DNA of 64,000 nucleotides from NCBI GenBank assembly GCA_008694505.1, contig VZDJ01006028.1, positions 1,706,369-1,770,368 of the forward strand, given 5' to 3'. The translations under genes were made by a program, and so were the position numbers. Positions 1-18,765 of this stretch are shown piece by piece; position 1 is the first letter of the stretch, and each line of letters begins with the position of its first letter. The stretch is from Cyanoderma ruficeps (Eukaryota > Chordata > Aves > Passeriformes > Timaliidae). The notes under the pieces are model-generated. The model did not search any database. It was not told the origin of the DNA and saw only the letters and a list, made by a program, of their open reading frames with translations.

Positions 1-116
1 GCTATTTCTTTAGCTTAAGCATTCCACTCTGAATAGTGACTAAAATATAATGCCTGTAAAAACTATTATAATTTTTTTAATTTACATACTTTACTATTAA
101 GAAACATGAGTTATAA

Positions 117-374
<258 letters not shown>

Positions 375-1956
375 TGATCTTTACAGTTAGAAAGGAAAAA
401 AATTGTTTCTATTTTTATTTTAGAAGATAAGTTTGGTATATATTATATAGAATTCTAAAATATGTAGGTTGTTTAATAAATAGGTTGTAATTTTTAAAAT
501 TGAAATTGTGTTGAGTTGGAATCTTTGTTCTATTGATGTAAAAGCCTGACAAGAAGGTGATGTTATTTGCTAAAGGTCACATAGATGATAATTCAATTCC
601 ATTTAATGGTACTGTTATCAATTAATACTATTAATATTCACTGTCTTGTTTTTCCAGGCCCATTTATTTGTATATTTACATAAACATTTATATATTTATT
701 TACATAAACGCACACATATACATTCATACTTATGGAGTCCTTGGACAGTGAGGAAGATTCTGAATTAGGCTGATGCTCATAAAGCACAAAGAAGTCACGA
801 CTGTCATCTGTAGAATTTTATTCCGTCACATAGTCTTACAAGTATGGAATATTCTCATACCACACCCATCTAGTGATAGTTTTCTTCTGAGCAATCAAAA
901 ATAATTGTGATTGTGAAGTTACAGACATGAGAAACAAATCAAAGCCATGTAATGTATTTTCTATATGTCCTCCTGTACTCTTTGTTCTGGTTCGGTTTAC
1001 CATGTTTTTCTTTGCCATAACAAGCTCTTCCGGACTAGCACCATTTTCTGCCCTGAAACAAGTAGTTAAATCTTACCTTTTTGTAGACTGTATACCATGT
1101 TCTTCTAGAGGGAGTGTTGTAGCTTACTCAACAAGTGCATAGCTTTATTACTCTTTTCTTCTATTCTTCCCTCTCTTCCTTAGCCCACTAGGACTGTTTG
1201 GTCTGCTCCAAAATAAATGGGAATGTGGTGAAGAGGGCATGATACAATAGGAACCGCTATTTTTTGATTCATTCTAACCATCTCTTGTTAAAATCAGTTG
1301 CTTTTTACATAAATTGCATGCTTTCTACTTCTCCTACTTGCGACTTGTCAGCTGTCAACAAACGTATGATCACAACTGCCTCAATGACAGTGTAATTTTT
1401 TATCCTATTATGTAAATATAGGAAAAGCAATTCACTTAAACCAAAGCAAGGTATTATGAAATAGTATTACATGAACCTTTAAATTAATCTTAATTGCTGA
1501 AGATTGTGTTAGTAGTATTCTCAAAAAAAAAAAGAAAATGTCAAAAAAGTATCATTCATTGAAATCCAGAAACTTTTAGTAGTGTTTTTCAGGTACTTAT
1601 AAAAAAAAATCCAGAAAAAACATTAAATTCTCAACAATTTGATAAGACTTTTCATAGCTAAGTTGTTAGTCTAATAGTTATAATAGTAGAACAAAAAAAT
1701 CAGAACCAAGAAAGAAATACAGTTAAATTAAATGACATTTGTGTCATTCTAATTTCAAATAAAAAATATAACTAGCATCTATCTCGTTTCACAAAAACCT
1801 GTAGTATGGGTATTTATTGCACTACCAATTGCATATACATTCATCCAGTTTTATGCTTCCCATGAATGAGAAGCAAAGCAAAGCAATTTTTTCTGTAAAG
1901 ACAACTCATGCAGTTCATTTTTATGTATTACTCCTTACCTATAGAGACAGTACTTC

Positions 1957-2019
1957 AGTGTGTGTATATGTGTGTATGTGTTGTGTGTGTGTGTTTGTAT
2001 GCATATATGTGTATATGTT
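1957..2019. repeat. TG/TA-rich microsatellite
   Basis: Interrupted TG dinucleotide run with some TA. The 88-codon open frame across it (1817-2083) shows only Cys/Val repeats from the dinucleotides and is not a gene. Confidence 0.85.
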
Positions 2020-5000
2020 AAAAAATTACGGGTTTAAAACGTTTCAAAAACCTGACAAAATAATCCACTTCACTAAAAGCTAAAGCGCGGGAAAAGATCA
2101 ATTATTCTAAAAGGTGTTTATGATTTATTGTTTAGGTTTTTTTTTTTAATGTGGAAAGTTGGCAACACAGTTCTGTTCGATTTTTAAGTGATTAGGATCT
2201 ACCAGCTAAACTCACTCTATTGGTTTTATAATTGACTTATGTTCTGTTTTCTATCTACATCCTTTTCTTCATTGTACAAAGATATGGAACTTTTCTTTCT
2301 TTAAAGTTTATTGTCTTGCATGTGTTTACTTTTCTTCACAAAGCAGAAACTCTCTCTGTTGCCTCTGATATCACAGATTACACTAGCCATTTCTACTGAG
2401 ATGATCTAGCAACTCTATAATCATCATATATTACAACTTCATAGTATTGAGCAAAAATAACTTGCTCAGCATCATTTTGAACATATAGGAAATTGGCAAT
2501 TAGATAGCCATAATCTATGAACTTCAGAAAGTATTGTTTCAGTGTATTCCCTATTCTTCTTTTGCCCTCTGAAAGAAAATGCCAGCAGTTTACAATTGAG
2601 CAACTTTCTTGTCTGCCTTGTCATACAAATATGCTGGTTTTGATAGCTGACTTTTCTTTTGCTCTTCCACATCTGTTGCCCTTGATACTTAATTATCTTT
2701 TCTAGTGGATTATCTCTGGATTTTCCAACTATTTTTAATATTATATTTGTCAATTACTCTCTCTTCCTCTTAGACTATCTGCAATTGCTGCAACTTGACT
2801 TAAAAAAATAATACTTACTCCAATATTACTCTTTTCCTTCTCCTTTCTTCCCGATTAGAAGTGTTGTTTTTGTTTCAGTAAATCAAATGCCATACAAGTC
2901 TTAGCCAGATTTGTCTGCATGATGGAATTTAGAATTGTTTTGTTGTCTGACTGTCAACCCTGTACCTTTGTTATGCAATTTTGAAACCATTGGCAAATTT
3001 CAGTCAAACTTCACAGTTCTGAAATAAAGCCCTTGTTGAGGAGAAAGATGCAGCATTACTCCACAGATACCAACTTAGTTGGGCTTGCTGGCTACTCAAT
3101 CAGAATAACCTTTGTCACAACTGAATTTAGTATGCAATGTCTTCCCCAACTGCTATTCATGGGATGTCAGTGTGGGAGAGTATGACACTTGGTATGGGTG
3201 CCACATTCAAAATCTTCTTATGGGATAAAAAAATAGTTATATGTGGAAATCTAAGAATTTATTTTTAGTGAAATTGATGCTCACACAATTAAGTTGTCCA
3301 TTTTTGTCATTTCTAGGATTGAATTTACAAGAGAAAGTAGATGGAATTTAGCTTCTGACATCTTTATACATTTAACAAGGTTTTTTTTCAGACTGCTTCT
3401 AATTGTTCTCATTGTAGGATGTCCTAATATACTATAATTGGGGGGGGAAAAAACCATTACTTTCTAATACTGAAATTAATTTAATTTACCCATTAAAAAA
3501 AGAAGAGTAAGCAATAAAGAATCCAGATTTACAGTCACATTTGCCAAATCCATTCTAGTTGCCTTAGTGAATGTGTTGCATATTAGGAGTGCCCACAAAC
3601 TTGCATACCTTAATTCTAATATGATCTGTTGTATTTAAATTAAATTAAAAGGGATTTAAGATTAAATTCAGGGTTTTTGCAGTGCGGCACTTAACTCAGT
3701 TCAATTCAAGGAGACTGATTTCTTTAAGTTAAAGTAATTGCTAAACAGAATACAATACCTAAGGGCAATAAGGTAGTAGACTATTTTTTGGCCAGGTAAA
3801 TTACTTTTTTGTAGATACCAATCTAAAAATAAAGGGAGATGGGTGATGGATAAACATATTCAGTCAATCTTGCATGCTATAAAAAACTGAAGTTTTCTAG
3901 AGATCTTAGCATTTTATGAAGGATAATGTTTTTTGATAACCTCTCATCTCAAAGGAAATCAAGAAATATGAATATTGTAGAGTAAATTATGAAACTACTA
4001 ATGATATTTCACATTTTTTCTACTGATATTCTGAAGGTAGAAAAATGTTTATGAGACTGACTCTTAATATATCTTAGGATTGTGCTCTGAACACATTATT
4101 TTTGGGATGAAGAAATGTGAATGCACACTGAGAACTGTAAAATATTTTCTACCCATACTTGTAGGGATCTAGTGATGGTCCTTAAGCCTGTGAATTCTCA
4201 CAGCACAGGATTTGAAAATATAACCTAAATCACTTAGGTACTATGTATTTCTGAATGCATTAAAAAGATTTGTCTCCTTAGCAGAACCCTGGGGAAATTA
4301 CAGCTCTCAGTACCATTGCTGATCAGATCCTTATCGTTTTATGCTCTGATATTTTGATGTTCTCTTTTCCCTTCTGCTTTGCAATTGCAATGCATCGGGA
4401 ATGGTGAACATTCCATTATCTTAAAGATGGATTGCTATATTTCTGTGTGTTGTGGAATCTTTTGTTTCACTCATAGCAAGAAGAAAGTTCGTAGTGATTG
4501 CATGTTGAACCTCTGGAAGAAATTAGAATATTTTTTTTCTCAACATAACAAAAGAACTTTAAAAGTGCCTGATTTTTTAAAGAGTAACATTTAAGTTTAA
4601 TTACATTTTTTCTACTGTTGAAATAACTGTTGTACGCTTTCATTTAAAAAGAGAAGCATTGAGAAAGACTGTTATAAGTGTTGTGGTTTTGCCACCTATG
4701 TAGAACAGCAAAGAGAGGAAACAACCACAAATACTTAGAAGAATACTTCTATATCTCATTTGACTGGTGATCTTGAGGTTCTGAGACCCCCAGATATGTC
4801 AGGTCTCAATATCTCAGGTATAACAGGGTCTGAGAATAACAGTCACGGAAGCTTGATTGGCAAACTGTTATGCCAGGTCAGAAAAAATAAATAGCTTTTA
4901 TGACCTTTGAGAGATTCATAACATTATTTAATGCACAGAAAAACACAGTCTAGTGGATCATAAGAGATATTTATGGGCTGTAATTCCTGTCCATATTAAT

Positions 5001-5639
5001 GTTACCTCAGCTTTTAATATTTCTGGATTTTTTTTTCTTGCACATGTCTTTCCATTTAGGACTAGAGCTTCTTTAAGGGAAAGAGAATAAATGTTTGATT
5101 TTGTATTATTTTACTGTGGAAGTCCTAGTTCCTCTTTTTGGAACTATAAGACTATTTTCAGTGTCAGATAAGGCTGAATATGAAGTAAGAATCTTACTCT
5201 CATATATTTGAGAGTTTGAGAAAAATCTTCCAGAAAATACATAGAAAAAAGTTCTGATTGCCTTCCCTTTCTTCCACAAACACTCATGCACATACAAAAT
5301 GTGATTTAAACATGTTAAATCTGGTGACCGTTGTCTGGAAAAAGATGATTATGATGGAGCTTCTGAGTCATAGGAATCATGGAATGAAAAAGGGTTTGTT
5401 GAAAAGATACTGTAGTTTTAAAATTGTTTCAAATTATGTTCAAAGGCAGGAATGCTAAGGGAAATAGAAGACAATCTTTTGAGGACCTTGTAGCAAATTA
5501 TTTTCTAAATCATTAAGTGATGTTTTGTGATTCTAGTCCTGAGTCATAGCATCAGTAAAAATTATGTTCTTTCATGCCTACAACAACAAACTGAGGTTGC
5601 AGATTGCCAGTCCTATCCTGGGCTGCAGCAATCTGCATC

Positions 5640-6215
5640 CTGGGCTTCCATAAAAAGAGGCATGGCCAGCAGATCAAAGGGGTCGATTCTCTCCCTCTGC
5701 TTTGCTCTCTTGAGGCCCCACCTGGAGTGCTGCATTCTTCTCTGGTGCTTCAAGCATGGGAGAGGCACAGCCCTGTTAAAGTGGGTTCAGAGGAAGACTA
5801 CAAAGTAAACAGCAGGCTGGAACACCCCTTCTGTGAAAAAAGTCTGAGAGAGTTGAGAGCTGGGGTTCACCCTAAATGAGACGGTTTCAGGAAGTCCTTA
5901 TTGTGGCCTTTCAGCATTTAAGAGGTTCTTTTTAAAAAGAAGAGAAGAGACTTTTTACCAAGGTCCTAAGTGAGAAGCATCAGTAGTTTTATATCAAAAG
6001 ATGGTAGATTTAGATTGGACATAAGGAACATAAGACGAGGGTTAGACACTGAAACGAGGAAAGTTGTGAATGCCCAATCCTTGAAACCCTTCTAAGTCAG
6101 GTTAGGTGGCACTTTTAGCAATCCAATCTACTGAAATATGTCCATGCCCATGGCAGGGAAGTTGGAACTAGATCAGCTTTAAAGGGCCTTTCCAACAAAA
6201 CTCATGGTGGGCCAG
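5640..6215 (+). mobile_element. CR1 retrotransposon, 3' fragment
   Basis: Antique CR1 in plus orientation. Translation around 5699-5808 gives 'LRPHLECCILLW', the conserved RPHLEYC-type motif downstream of the CR1 reverse transcriptase, followed by 'LLKWVQRKTTK'. The 3' part runs into the UTR ('gaactagatcagctttaaag', 'ccttccaa'-like). Frames are broken, so it is a dead 5'-truncated copy. Confidence 0.85.
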
Positions 6216-7329
6216 TCTAGTCTGAAAAGTCGATTTTTTATTGAGTCAGTAGTTATACACACCATGATACTGGAAGAACATACAAGAAGCCTATAATGAA
6301 AGGTTTAAGTGAGCTAATTGGGAGCTCTCTTAGCATTTGAGTGATTGCATGCTCAATTTTCTCCTAATAACATTTTTTGTGTAAAACACTTATTTCCATG
6401 TTTAAATGTTACAGAAGTGTTGTAAGAAGTATTGTATTTCAAGAAGTACTTGAAAAGCCAATAAGTCACCCTAGTGTTTACGTAAGATGGAAAATAGATT
6501 TGAACCATAGCAACAAGGTAGCAGAGAATGAATTACATTTCTTTCATGATTTAAGATCTTTTCTTATCAGCAGAAAATATACGTGCACAAATAAATGCCA
6601 AATGGCTATATGAGATAATTTTAAAATTCAAGTCTTTGACTGCTGCCAGTATTGGAATGAAATCTTTTTCTCAGATTTCCTTTACATTTTATTTCAGGCT
6701 CTCACTAATGTTCTTGTCTGCAATGAAATGGAATCTCAGTATGTAAAGCTCAGTGGCAAACAAGTCTTTGGGCATGACACTCATAAAAAGAGCTTTCTAT
6801 TGCTTTCTATTGCAAGGTGTGGCATCAGGGTTTATTGTCAGTATTTCTTAGTCTTGACTACTACTCTGTTAAATCAGGTATTATTGCATATATCAAAAGA
6901 ACAACAAAGAACCTAATTAATATTTATAATAAAACTATGAAACATATTTCCTGAGTGGCCCATAAATCATAATATCATAGTCACATGTATCACCTGATCA
7001 ATAATTTATGACTCATGTATAGGATTTATACCAGAAAATACAAGCAGAGTACGTTAAAATTGTATACCTTATTTTCTAAAATATCAAATAGCAAAATGAA
7101 CAGTTTTACTTTGCTCATATGCAAGTGCTTTTCCCCCCTGAATGACCTTCAAATTTATGGTGATCTGCTTTAGGCACAGGTTCTCCTCTTTCTAAAACGA
7201 ATACCAGAACAAACCCCCAAAATTTCTATGTGTGCTTTGTTTGCCTTATATACAACAGGCAAAAATTGTATGCATTTCTCAATAAAGAGTAACTAGAATT
7301 TTAAAAGATAGGTTTTGTTTTGTTCATTT

Positions 7330-8590
7330 GCAATCCCAATGACAGTAAGGGATGCTGTCTACAAATCTCTGGGGCCTGATGGGACTCATCCAAGAGTTCT
7401 CAAGGAGCTGGCTGATGTCATTGCAAAACCTCTTTCATTTTTCGAGCAGTCTTAGGAGTCTGGAGAGGTCCCAGCTGACTTGAAGCTGGTGAACATTGTT
7501 CCAGTTTTCAAAAACAACAAGAAGGAGGACCCCAGAAACTGCAGGCTGTCATTCTCACTTCAAGCCCTAGTAGACTTATGGAAAAGCTTATTCTGGAAGG
7601 TATTGAAAAACACCAGAAAGATAACGCAGTCTCTGGTTACAGCCAGCGCAGCTTCGTGAGAAAAAAGTCCTGCTTATCAAACCTGATTTCCTTTTAAGAC
7701 GAGACAACCCACTTAGTGAACCAAGAGAGGTCAGTTCATGTGATCTTGGATTTCAGCAAAGCTCTTGATACCATTTCTTAGATGATCCTTCTGGACAAAA
7801 AATCCAGCACTCAGCTGAAGAAACACATCATGTGATGGGTAAGCAACTGGCTCATGGGTCAGGCACAAAGGGTGACAATGACCGGGTGACCTGTCACTAG
7901 TGGGGTCCCAAAGGGCTCCATCTTAGACCCTGTGCTCTCCCACATCTTTGTAGGTGACCTGGAGGCAGGACTGAAAGGGATAATAAGAAAGCTGGAAGAT
8001 GAAAGAGAACTGGGAAGAGCTGTTGACTCCCTTGAAGGCATGGAGGCCCTGCAGAAAGACCTCAGCAAATTAAAAGATTGTGCAATCACCAACCATATGA
8101 AGTTCAACAAGTGAAAGTGCTGGATTTTGCACCTGCAATGTGCCAACCCTGGCTGTACAGAAAGACTGGGAAATGAGATTCTAGAGAGCAGTGCCACAGA
8201 AAGGGACCTGGGGGTCCTACTCAGTGACAGGTTGGACATGAGTCAGCAGTGCCCTGGCAGCCAGCAGGGCCAGCCCTGCGCAGGGGGCATCAGGCCCAGC
8301 ATGGCCAGCCATGCAAGGGAGGGGATTGTACCCTCTGCTCTGCACTGGGGTGGCCTTATCTTGAGTGCTGGGGGTAGTTTTGGTCATTGCAGTATAAGAT
8401 TAGACTATTAGAGAGAGAGTCCAAAGGAGGACAATAAAGTCGGTGAAGGACCTTGAGGAGAAGCTGTATGTGGAGTGGCTGAAGTCACTTGGTCTGTTCT
8501 GCCTGGAGGAAACTGAAAAGGGACCTCATTACAGTCTACAACTTCCTCACTCCCTGCTGACTGATGCCAGAACCCGCTTCCTGAACCCAG
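7330..8590 (+). mobile_element. CR1 retrotransposon, reverse transcriptase remnant
   Basis: This is a decayed plus-strand CR1 covering most of the reverse transcriptase: 'GPDGTHPRVLKELADV'-like text at about 7373-7420, SGEVPADLKLVN-like at 7460-7500, a KALDTIS-like trace of the SKAFDTVSH motif near 7755-7780, 'NHMKFNK' at 8092-8111, and the RDLGVL and MSQQC motifs at about 8200-8260. Stops and frameshifts are many, and the catalytic FADD box is not readable. Its end coincides with an LTR piece at about 8600. Confidence 0.85.
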
Positions 8591-8599
8591 ATCAGCCAC

Positions 8600-8813
8600 T
8601 CTACTGGGAAACTACTCCGAGTTTATATACCAGGAATGATGTTCTGTGGTATGAAACATCCCTTTGGTCAATTCAGGTCACCTATGCCAGCTATGCTCTC
8701 TCCCATTTTGTTTATCTTGTTTTCTGTACCAATTCACTGGCAGATCATGAGACAAATTTTAAAAAAATGAGAAGAAATTAACTCTTCCCTAGAAGAAACC
8801 AGGACAATACCCA
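8600..8813 (+). mobile_element. Endogenous retrovirus LTR fragment (same family as 22653 and 33610)
   Basis: The text 'ccctttggtcaattcaggtc' and the ending 'aattaactcttccctagaag...aaccaggacaatac' match the 3' half of an avian LTR I recognise from memory ('ggtatggaatatccctttgg' and 'aattaactctatccc'). The 5' part is missing and the middle is shortened. It directly abuts the CR1 remnant, so it probably inserted into that copy. Confidence 0.65.
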
Positions 8814-9257
8814 CCTCTTATTCCATATAATTTTTGTCATGCCAAGTTTCAATAGTCCCTAATATCCCATCACCTTCTTAATTTATCTCTTTTAATACAT
8901 ATACACACAGTCATCACTTCCTTAGTCTATGGAACACCTCTGTCACATCTCCTCTTTCACCTGACTGGTTCCTGTGTTATCTTTTTATGTAGATCAGTGA
9001 GATAAGTTTTTCGGGGTTTTTTTCCTGAAACCTATTTTTAATACTAACTTAAAAAATTCTGAGACTGTGTTAATTACTTGCAACACTTAATATAAGAATA
9101 CTGTATTGTAACAAGTTAACCAATTAGGAAGGATGGTATTCATCTCCTCAAAAGGTTCTACAATCCAACTTTAAAATTCCATTATTAACTGTCATTGTTC
9201 CAAATCACTGTTGTTGTAACTGTTGCATGCATTTTAAACATGCATTGCTGCATCGTT

Positions 9258-9272
9258 AAAAAAAAAAAAAAA
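9258..9272 (+). repeat. 15-base A run
   Basis: An uninterrupted A run about 0.45 kb after the LTR fragment; not clearly the tail of any element. Confidence 0.9.
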
Positions 9273-10834
9273 TCAGTGAGATCCTCTGATATTCTGGAAT
9301 ATTTTTCTACTCTATTTTTAATATAATTTGCTAAATAGATTTTATATAGTTTAGTATTTCAGTCTTAATACAGGACTCTTTAGAGTCGTGTACTCTTAAA
9401 CAATCTTTCTACTACTCTATTTTGTATAACAGTGTTGGTAATAATGATATTATCTGTATTAGTACTGCACAAATGATAGCAGGAGTATTAATAACATTAA
9501 AAGTTAATGAGCTGTTACTAGATTTAGCACAAAATTTAATGAATCGCGAATTAGGGAAAATAAACCTTTTTGTATTTCCTTTCAGTAGCAATTAATTTTT
9601 ATTCTTAGATTTTGAATTTCTTTTCTTGATTTTTTTGTTATTGGAGAGAAGGCGGATCTGATTTTTTAGAGGATTTCAGAATATTTCTAGTACCTCTACG
9701 TTTTCCAGTTTTTTAATCTTACAAACACGGAATTCTGGATTCACTGAAGGAATTAGGGAAAAGAAGAAGACTATCTCAAATGAATCTTTTTATTGCACAT
9801 GACTGTAATTAGCAATGACTAAAAATCCTATTGGCAGTAGTTGTACTTCAGTGAAGCAGTTAAGTACAAACTTCGCGTTAAGTAAGCACACAAGCATATC
9901 TAGCTTAACCTTGCCAAAATGGCTTGTTTAAATAATCTATTTCAGAATAATAAGTATAGACTTCTAGGATGAACATGTTCATATTGTAAAGGTTAACTTT
10001 GAAAAAAGTAACAAAACATTTTGTTCAAGAATATGTTCATCATATTCTCTTGCTGTATTTTTAGAGCTTGACTTTAACCACACATGTGGATACAGACCGT
10101 AGTGGTATTATTATTCTTGTTTGAATTTTCTAAGGGAAGTATTCCTTAACTGGAAATTGAATGCTCAAAAAGAGCAGGGCACTCATCTTTTTAACACTTA
10201 TTTCTTAAATGACAATTACTTAATATCCAACCTTTGTGAAGTTTTTGCAAATAATTCTGCATAATATTATTATAAAACAGTTTTTCTATTGCTTCATATG
10301 GAACTGCTTACATTATCTTTATATCTTAGTAAATGTCATTAATAAAAGCTCCTTCTGAATTTTCATCAATCTGATTTTTATGAATTAAATGTGTTTGATT
10401 AAATAATAAAAACACAGAACCCAGCATGAAATATGATGAATCATTAAAGCAATTTTTTGCATAGTGATATAGCTAAAAGGACCTTTCCCTTCATAGTAAA
10501 TTTTAATATTTTTAGATCTTTATGGTGCTCTATTGTGTTAAAGTCATTCATTAGTCCTTTTAATTTCTTTAGGTCAGGTGATTTTTTGGACATAGTATAA
10601 TATATATTAAAAATACAATGGGTTGTGAAAATCTTGTATTTCATAAAGTTTTAAAGAATGAATGACTTTGTTGTACATTACTAAAATATTTTTGTATGGT
10701 CCAGAGGGATGATTTATTTCTTGTTATGGGTTAATCTCTGAATTACTGGAGTTTGGCATTCCGGTGTTTACCTATTATTGAATGCAATACAGATTTTATA
10801 TTAATGTATTAACACTTCCTGTGTTGAGAGATGA

Positions 10835-16768
<5,934 letters not shown>

Positions 16769-16914
16769 GGATGGTCCTGACCATAATTCACCTCAGCTAG
16801 GAGTTTTCAGTGGGAACACAGCCCTGGAAACAGCTTACAGTTCTACTAATCAAGTCCTCCTCAAATTTCACAGTGATTTTTCAACAGGAGGATTCTTTGT
16901 CCTCAATTTTCATG
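16769..16914 (+). CDS. CSMD1: CSMD1 exon: second half of a CUB domain (likely CUB 13)
   Basis: This 146-base exon follows 'tattccag' and ends 'catg|gtcagt'. It enters in phase 2 (completing Trp) and leaves in phase 1, so together with the previous exon it gives 324 bases, exactly 108 codons. It reads 'DGPDHNSPQLGVFSGNTALE' and closes with 'FHSDFSTGGFFVLNFH', the standard end of a CUB fold. No cysteine occurs in this half, so the second disulfide found in many CUB domains is missing. That absence also holds in my recollection of human CSMD1, so it looks like a family trait and not decay. Confidence 0.92.
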
Positions 16915-17864
16915 GTCAGTTTTCTTTATATAATTAACATCTAGTTACCACAAGCACTAGTGAATTTTAAAAATATTCCTTAACTTTATGGTTTACTGTT
17001 TTACCAGCACTCATGGATTTGCTCTTTTATGTGGGTTTTTTTTATTTTTTGTGTGTTGCTTTGGGTTTTTTTAGTTTAGGTTTTTTTGGGGTTTTTTTAA
17101 TAGTAGTACTTATGAGTTTTTTTAAATTGCATATTAAAAAATCCTACGAATGTTAATACGGGGCTTTTAATAAACTGTTCTATCTTTAATGTTAACTATT
17201 GCCATCTAATGTTAAGGTCTTACTCTTTTAATTACTTTGGCCTATTTATTCAATAAGATTTAACTTTCTATACTAAAATTATTCTCCAGCTGAGCTGACC
17301 ATGCCTAGGGCTCATGGTCAGAAAAGTTTCTGGGATGCTATAGTAGGTTTGAGCAGTAGCATAAAGACTGATATGCAGAAAAGCACTTTGTTCAAAGTTA
17401 CATTCAGTGCTAGAGGTGGTGAATTAGGTATCTAACTCAGAAGTGAAAAGCTGAACTATAATTCTAGTTCTAATTTGGATTAGTTCTAGTTCTAGTCACC
17501 CAAAATATGTACAATAAATAGAAGATTGTTAGTCTTCTGGACTCTAAATCAAAAATATACAATGAATTAATTCACAAAGACCAAAATAAACATCACAGAA
17601 AGAGAATACTTTAGATACCTGTTTGCATGGGGAAGTCCATATGAAGTTGTTACTCAGAATCTGAAATGTTTCCCTAGTCTGTACTTTTCTCCTAAAACGA
17701 GGTCATTATGCATGCTCACCCACTGCACTTAACCTGAGAAACAAAAACTAGAGTGGATAGGAATATAAAGTCATCGAGAGAATTTTGTTCTGAAACTAAA
17801 TTAGTTCCATGAAGGGGAGAGTTTTTCTTTAGTATATGAACTCTCATCACAATCTTTATTTCTG

Positions 17865-17888
17865 GTTTGTTTGTTTGTTTGTTTGTTT
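17865..17888 (+). repeat. (GTTT)6 microsatellite
   Basis: Six perfect copies of GTTT. The ambiguous base at 17925 lies just downstream. Confidence 0.95.
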
Positions 17889-18073
17889 TATTGGATGCAT
17901 TAGGTGGTTCTCAGCCTTTGGAATNGTTTAATTCAGAAAGGGCTTTTTCAGCTGTTGTAGGCATTCTATTCCATTTTAGAAACACAGTCATTTTAGTGGT
18001 CACCTTTCTTATGAGATTGCTCACAATTTATTGAAAATTATTTGAACAGCAGACAAGAGACTTTGTTTAAAGA

Positions 18074-18240
18074 GTCATAGAATCATAGAACGTTTTAAAT
18101 TTAAAGAGACCTTAAAGATCATCTAGTTCCAATCCCCCTGCCATGGACAGAAACATCTTCCACTAGACCAGGTTTAGACCTAGACTTGTATGATTCCTGA
18201 GTTCCACAACTTCTCTGGGCAGCCTGTGTCTCATCATGCT
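18074..18240 (-). mobile_element. CR1 retrotransposon, short 3' end
   Basis: Begins 'gtcatagaatcatagaacg' (the reversed octamer tail of CR1) and goes on with 'gaccttaaagatcatctag', 'ccctgccatggacagaaaca' and 'cttccactagaccaggtt', the common avian CR1 3' UTR read in reverse. Confidence 0.92.
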
Positions 18241-18399
18241 CATGTCATGTAATGACATTTAACTTGGAAAAGGTTGTAGTTGAGAGACCACGAGGTTCAG
18301 TGCAGCACCCATAATTTGGGAAGTGTGCATGTGAAATGAATTTTCTCTAAAATACTCTTTAACACACCAATATATTTTTTTTTTCATTTAAATTTGTAG

Positions 18400-18480
18400 C
18401 TTATCAGCTCAGGAAGTGCCAGCCTCCACCCACAGTTCCACATGCAGATTTGTTTACAGAAGATGATGACTTTGAAATAG
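18400..18480 (+). CDS. CSMD1: CSMD1 exon: first part of a Sushi domain split by an intron
   Basis: This short 81-base exon (27 codons) lies between 'aatttgtag' and 'g|gtaaaa', phase 1 at both ends. It encodes the linker and first Cys of a Sushi domain ('AYQLRKCQPPPTVPHADLF') followed by an acidic stretch 'TEDDDFEI'. The rest of the domain is in the next exon, only 139 bases downstream. On its own it would be missed by ORF scanning. The match of EDDDFEIGDFVKY across the splice junction to recalled CSMD1 makes the call firm. Confidence 0.9.
   Translation, partial: LISSGSASLHPQFHMQICLQKMMTLK

Positions 18481-18765
<285 letters not shown>

Larger units (their letters stand above)
16915..18399 (+). 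other. CSMD1: CSMD1 intron, 1.5 kb
   Basis: GT-AG phase 1 intron. It holds T-rich low-complexity sequence near 17030-17100, a (GTTT)6 microsatellite at 17865-17888, the ambiguous base at 17925 and a minus-strand CR1 3' end at 18074-18240. Confidence 0.85.

Noticed and set aside
7859..8239. 126-codon minus-strand open frame
   Set aside because: It is the antisense of a CR1 remnant, with no protein family features.
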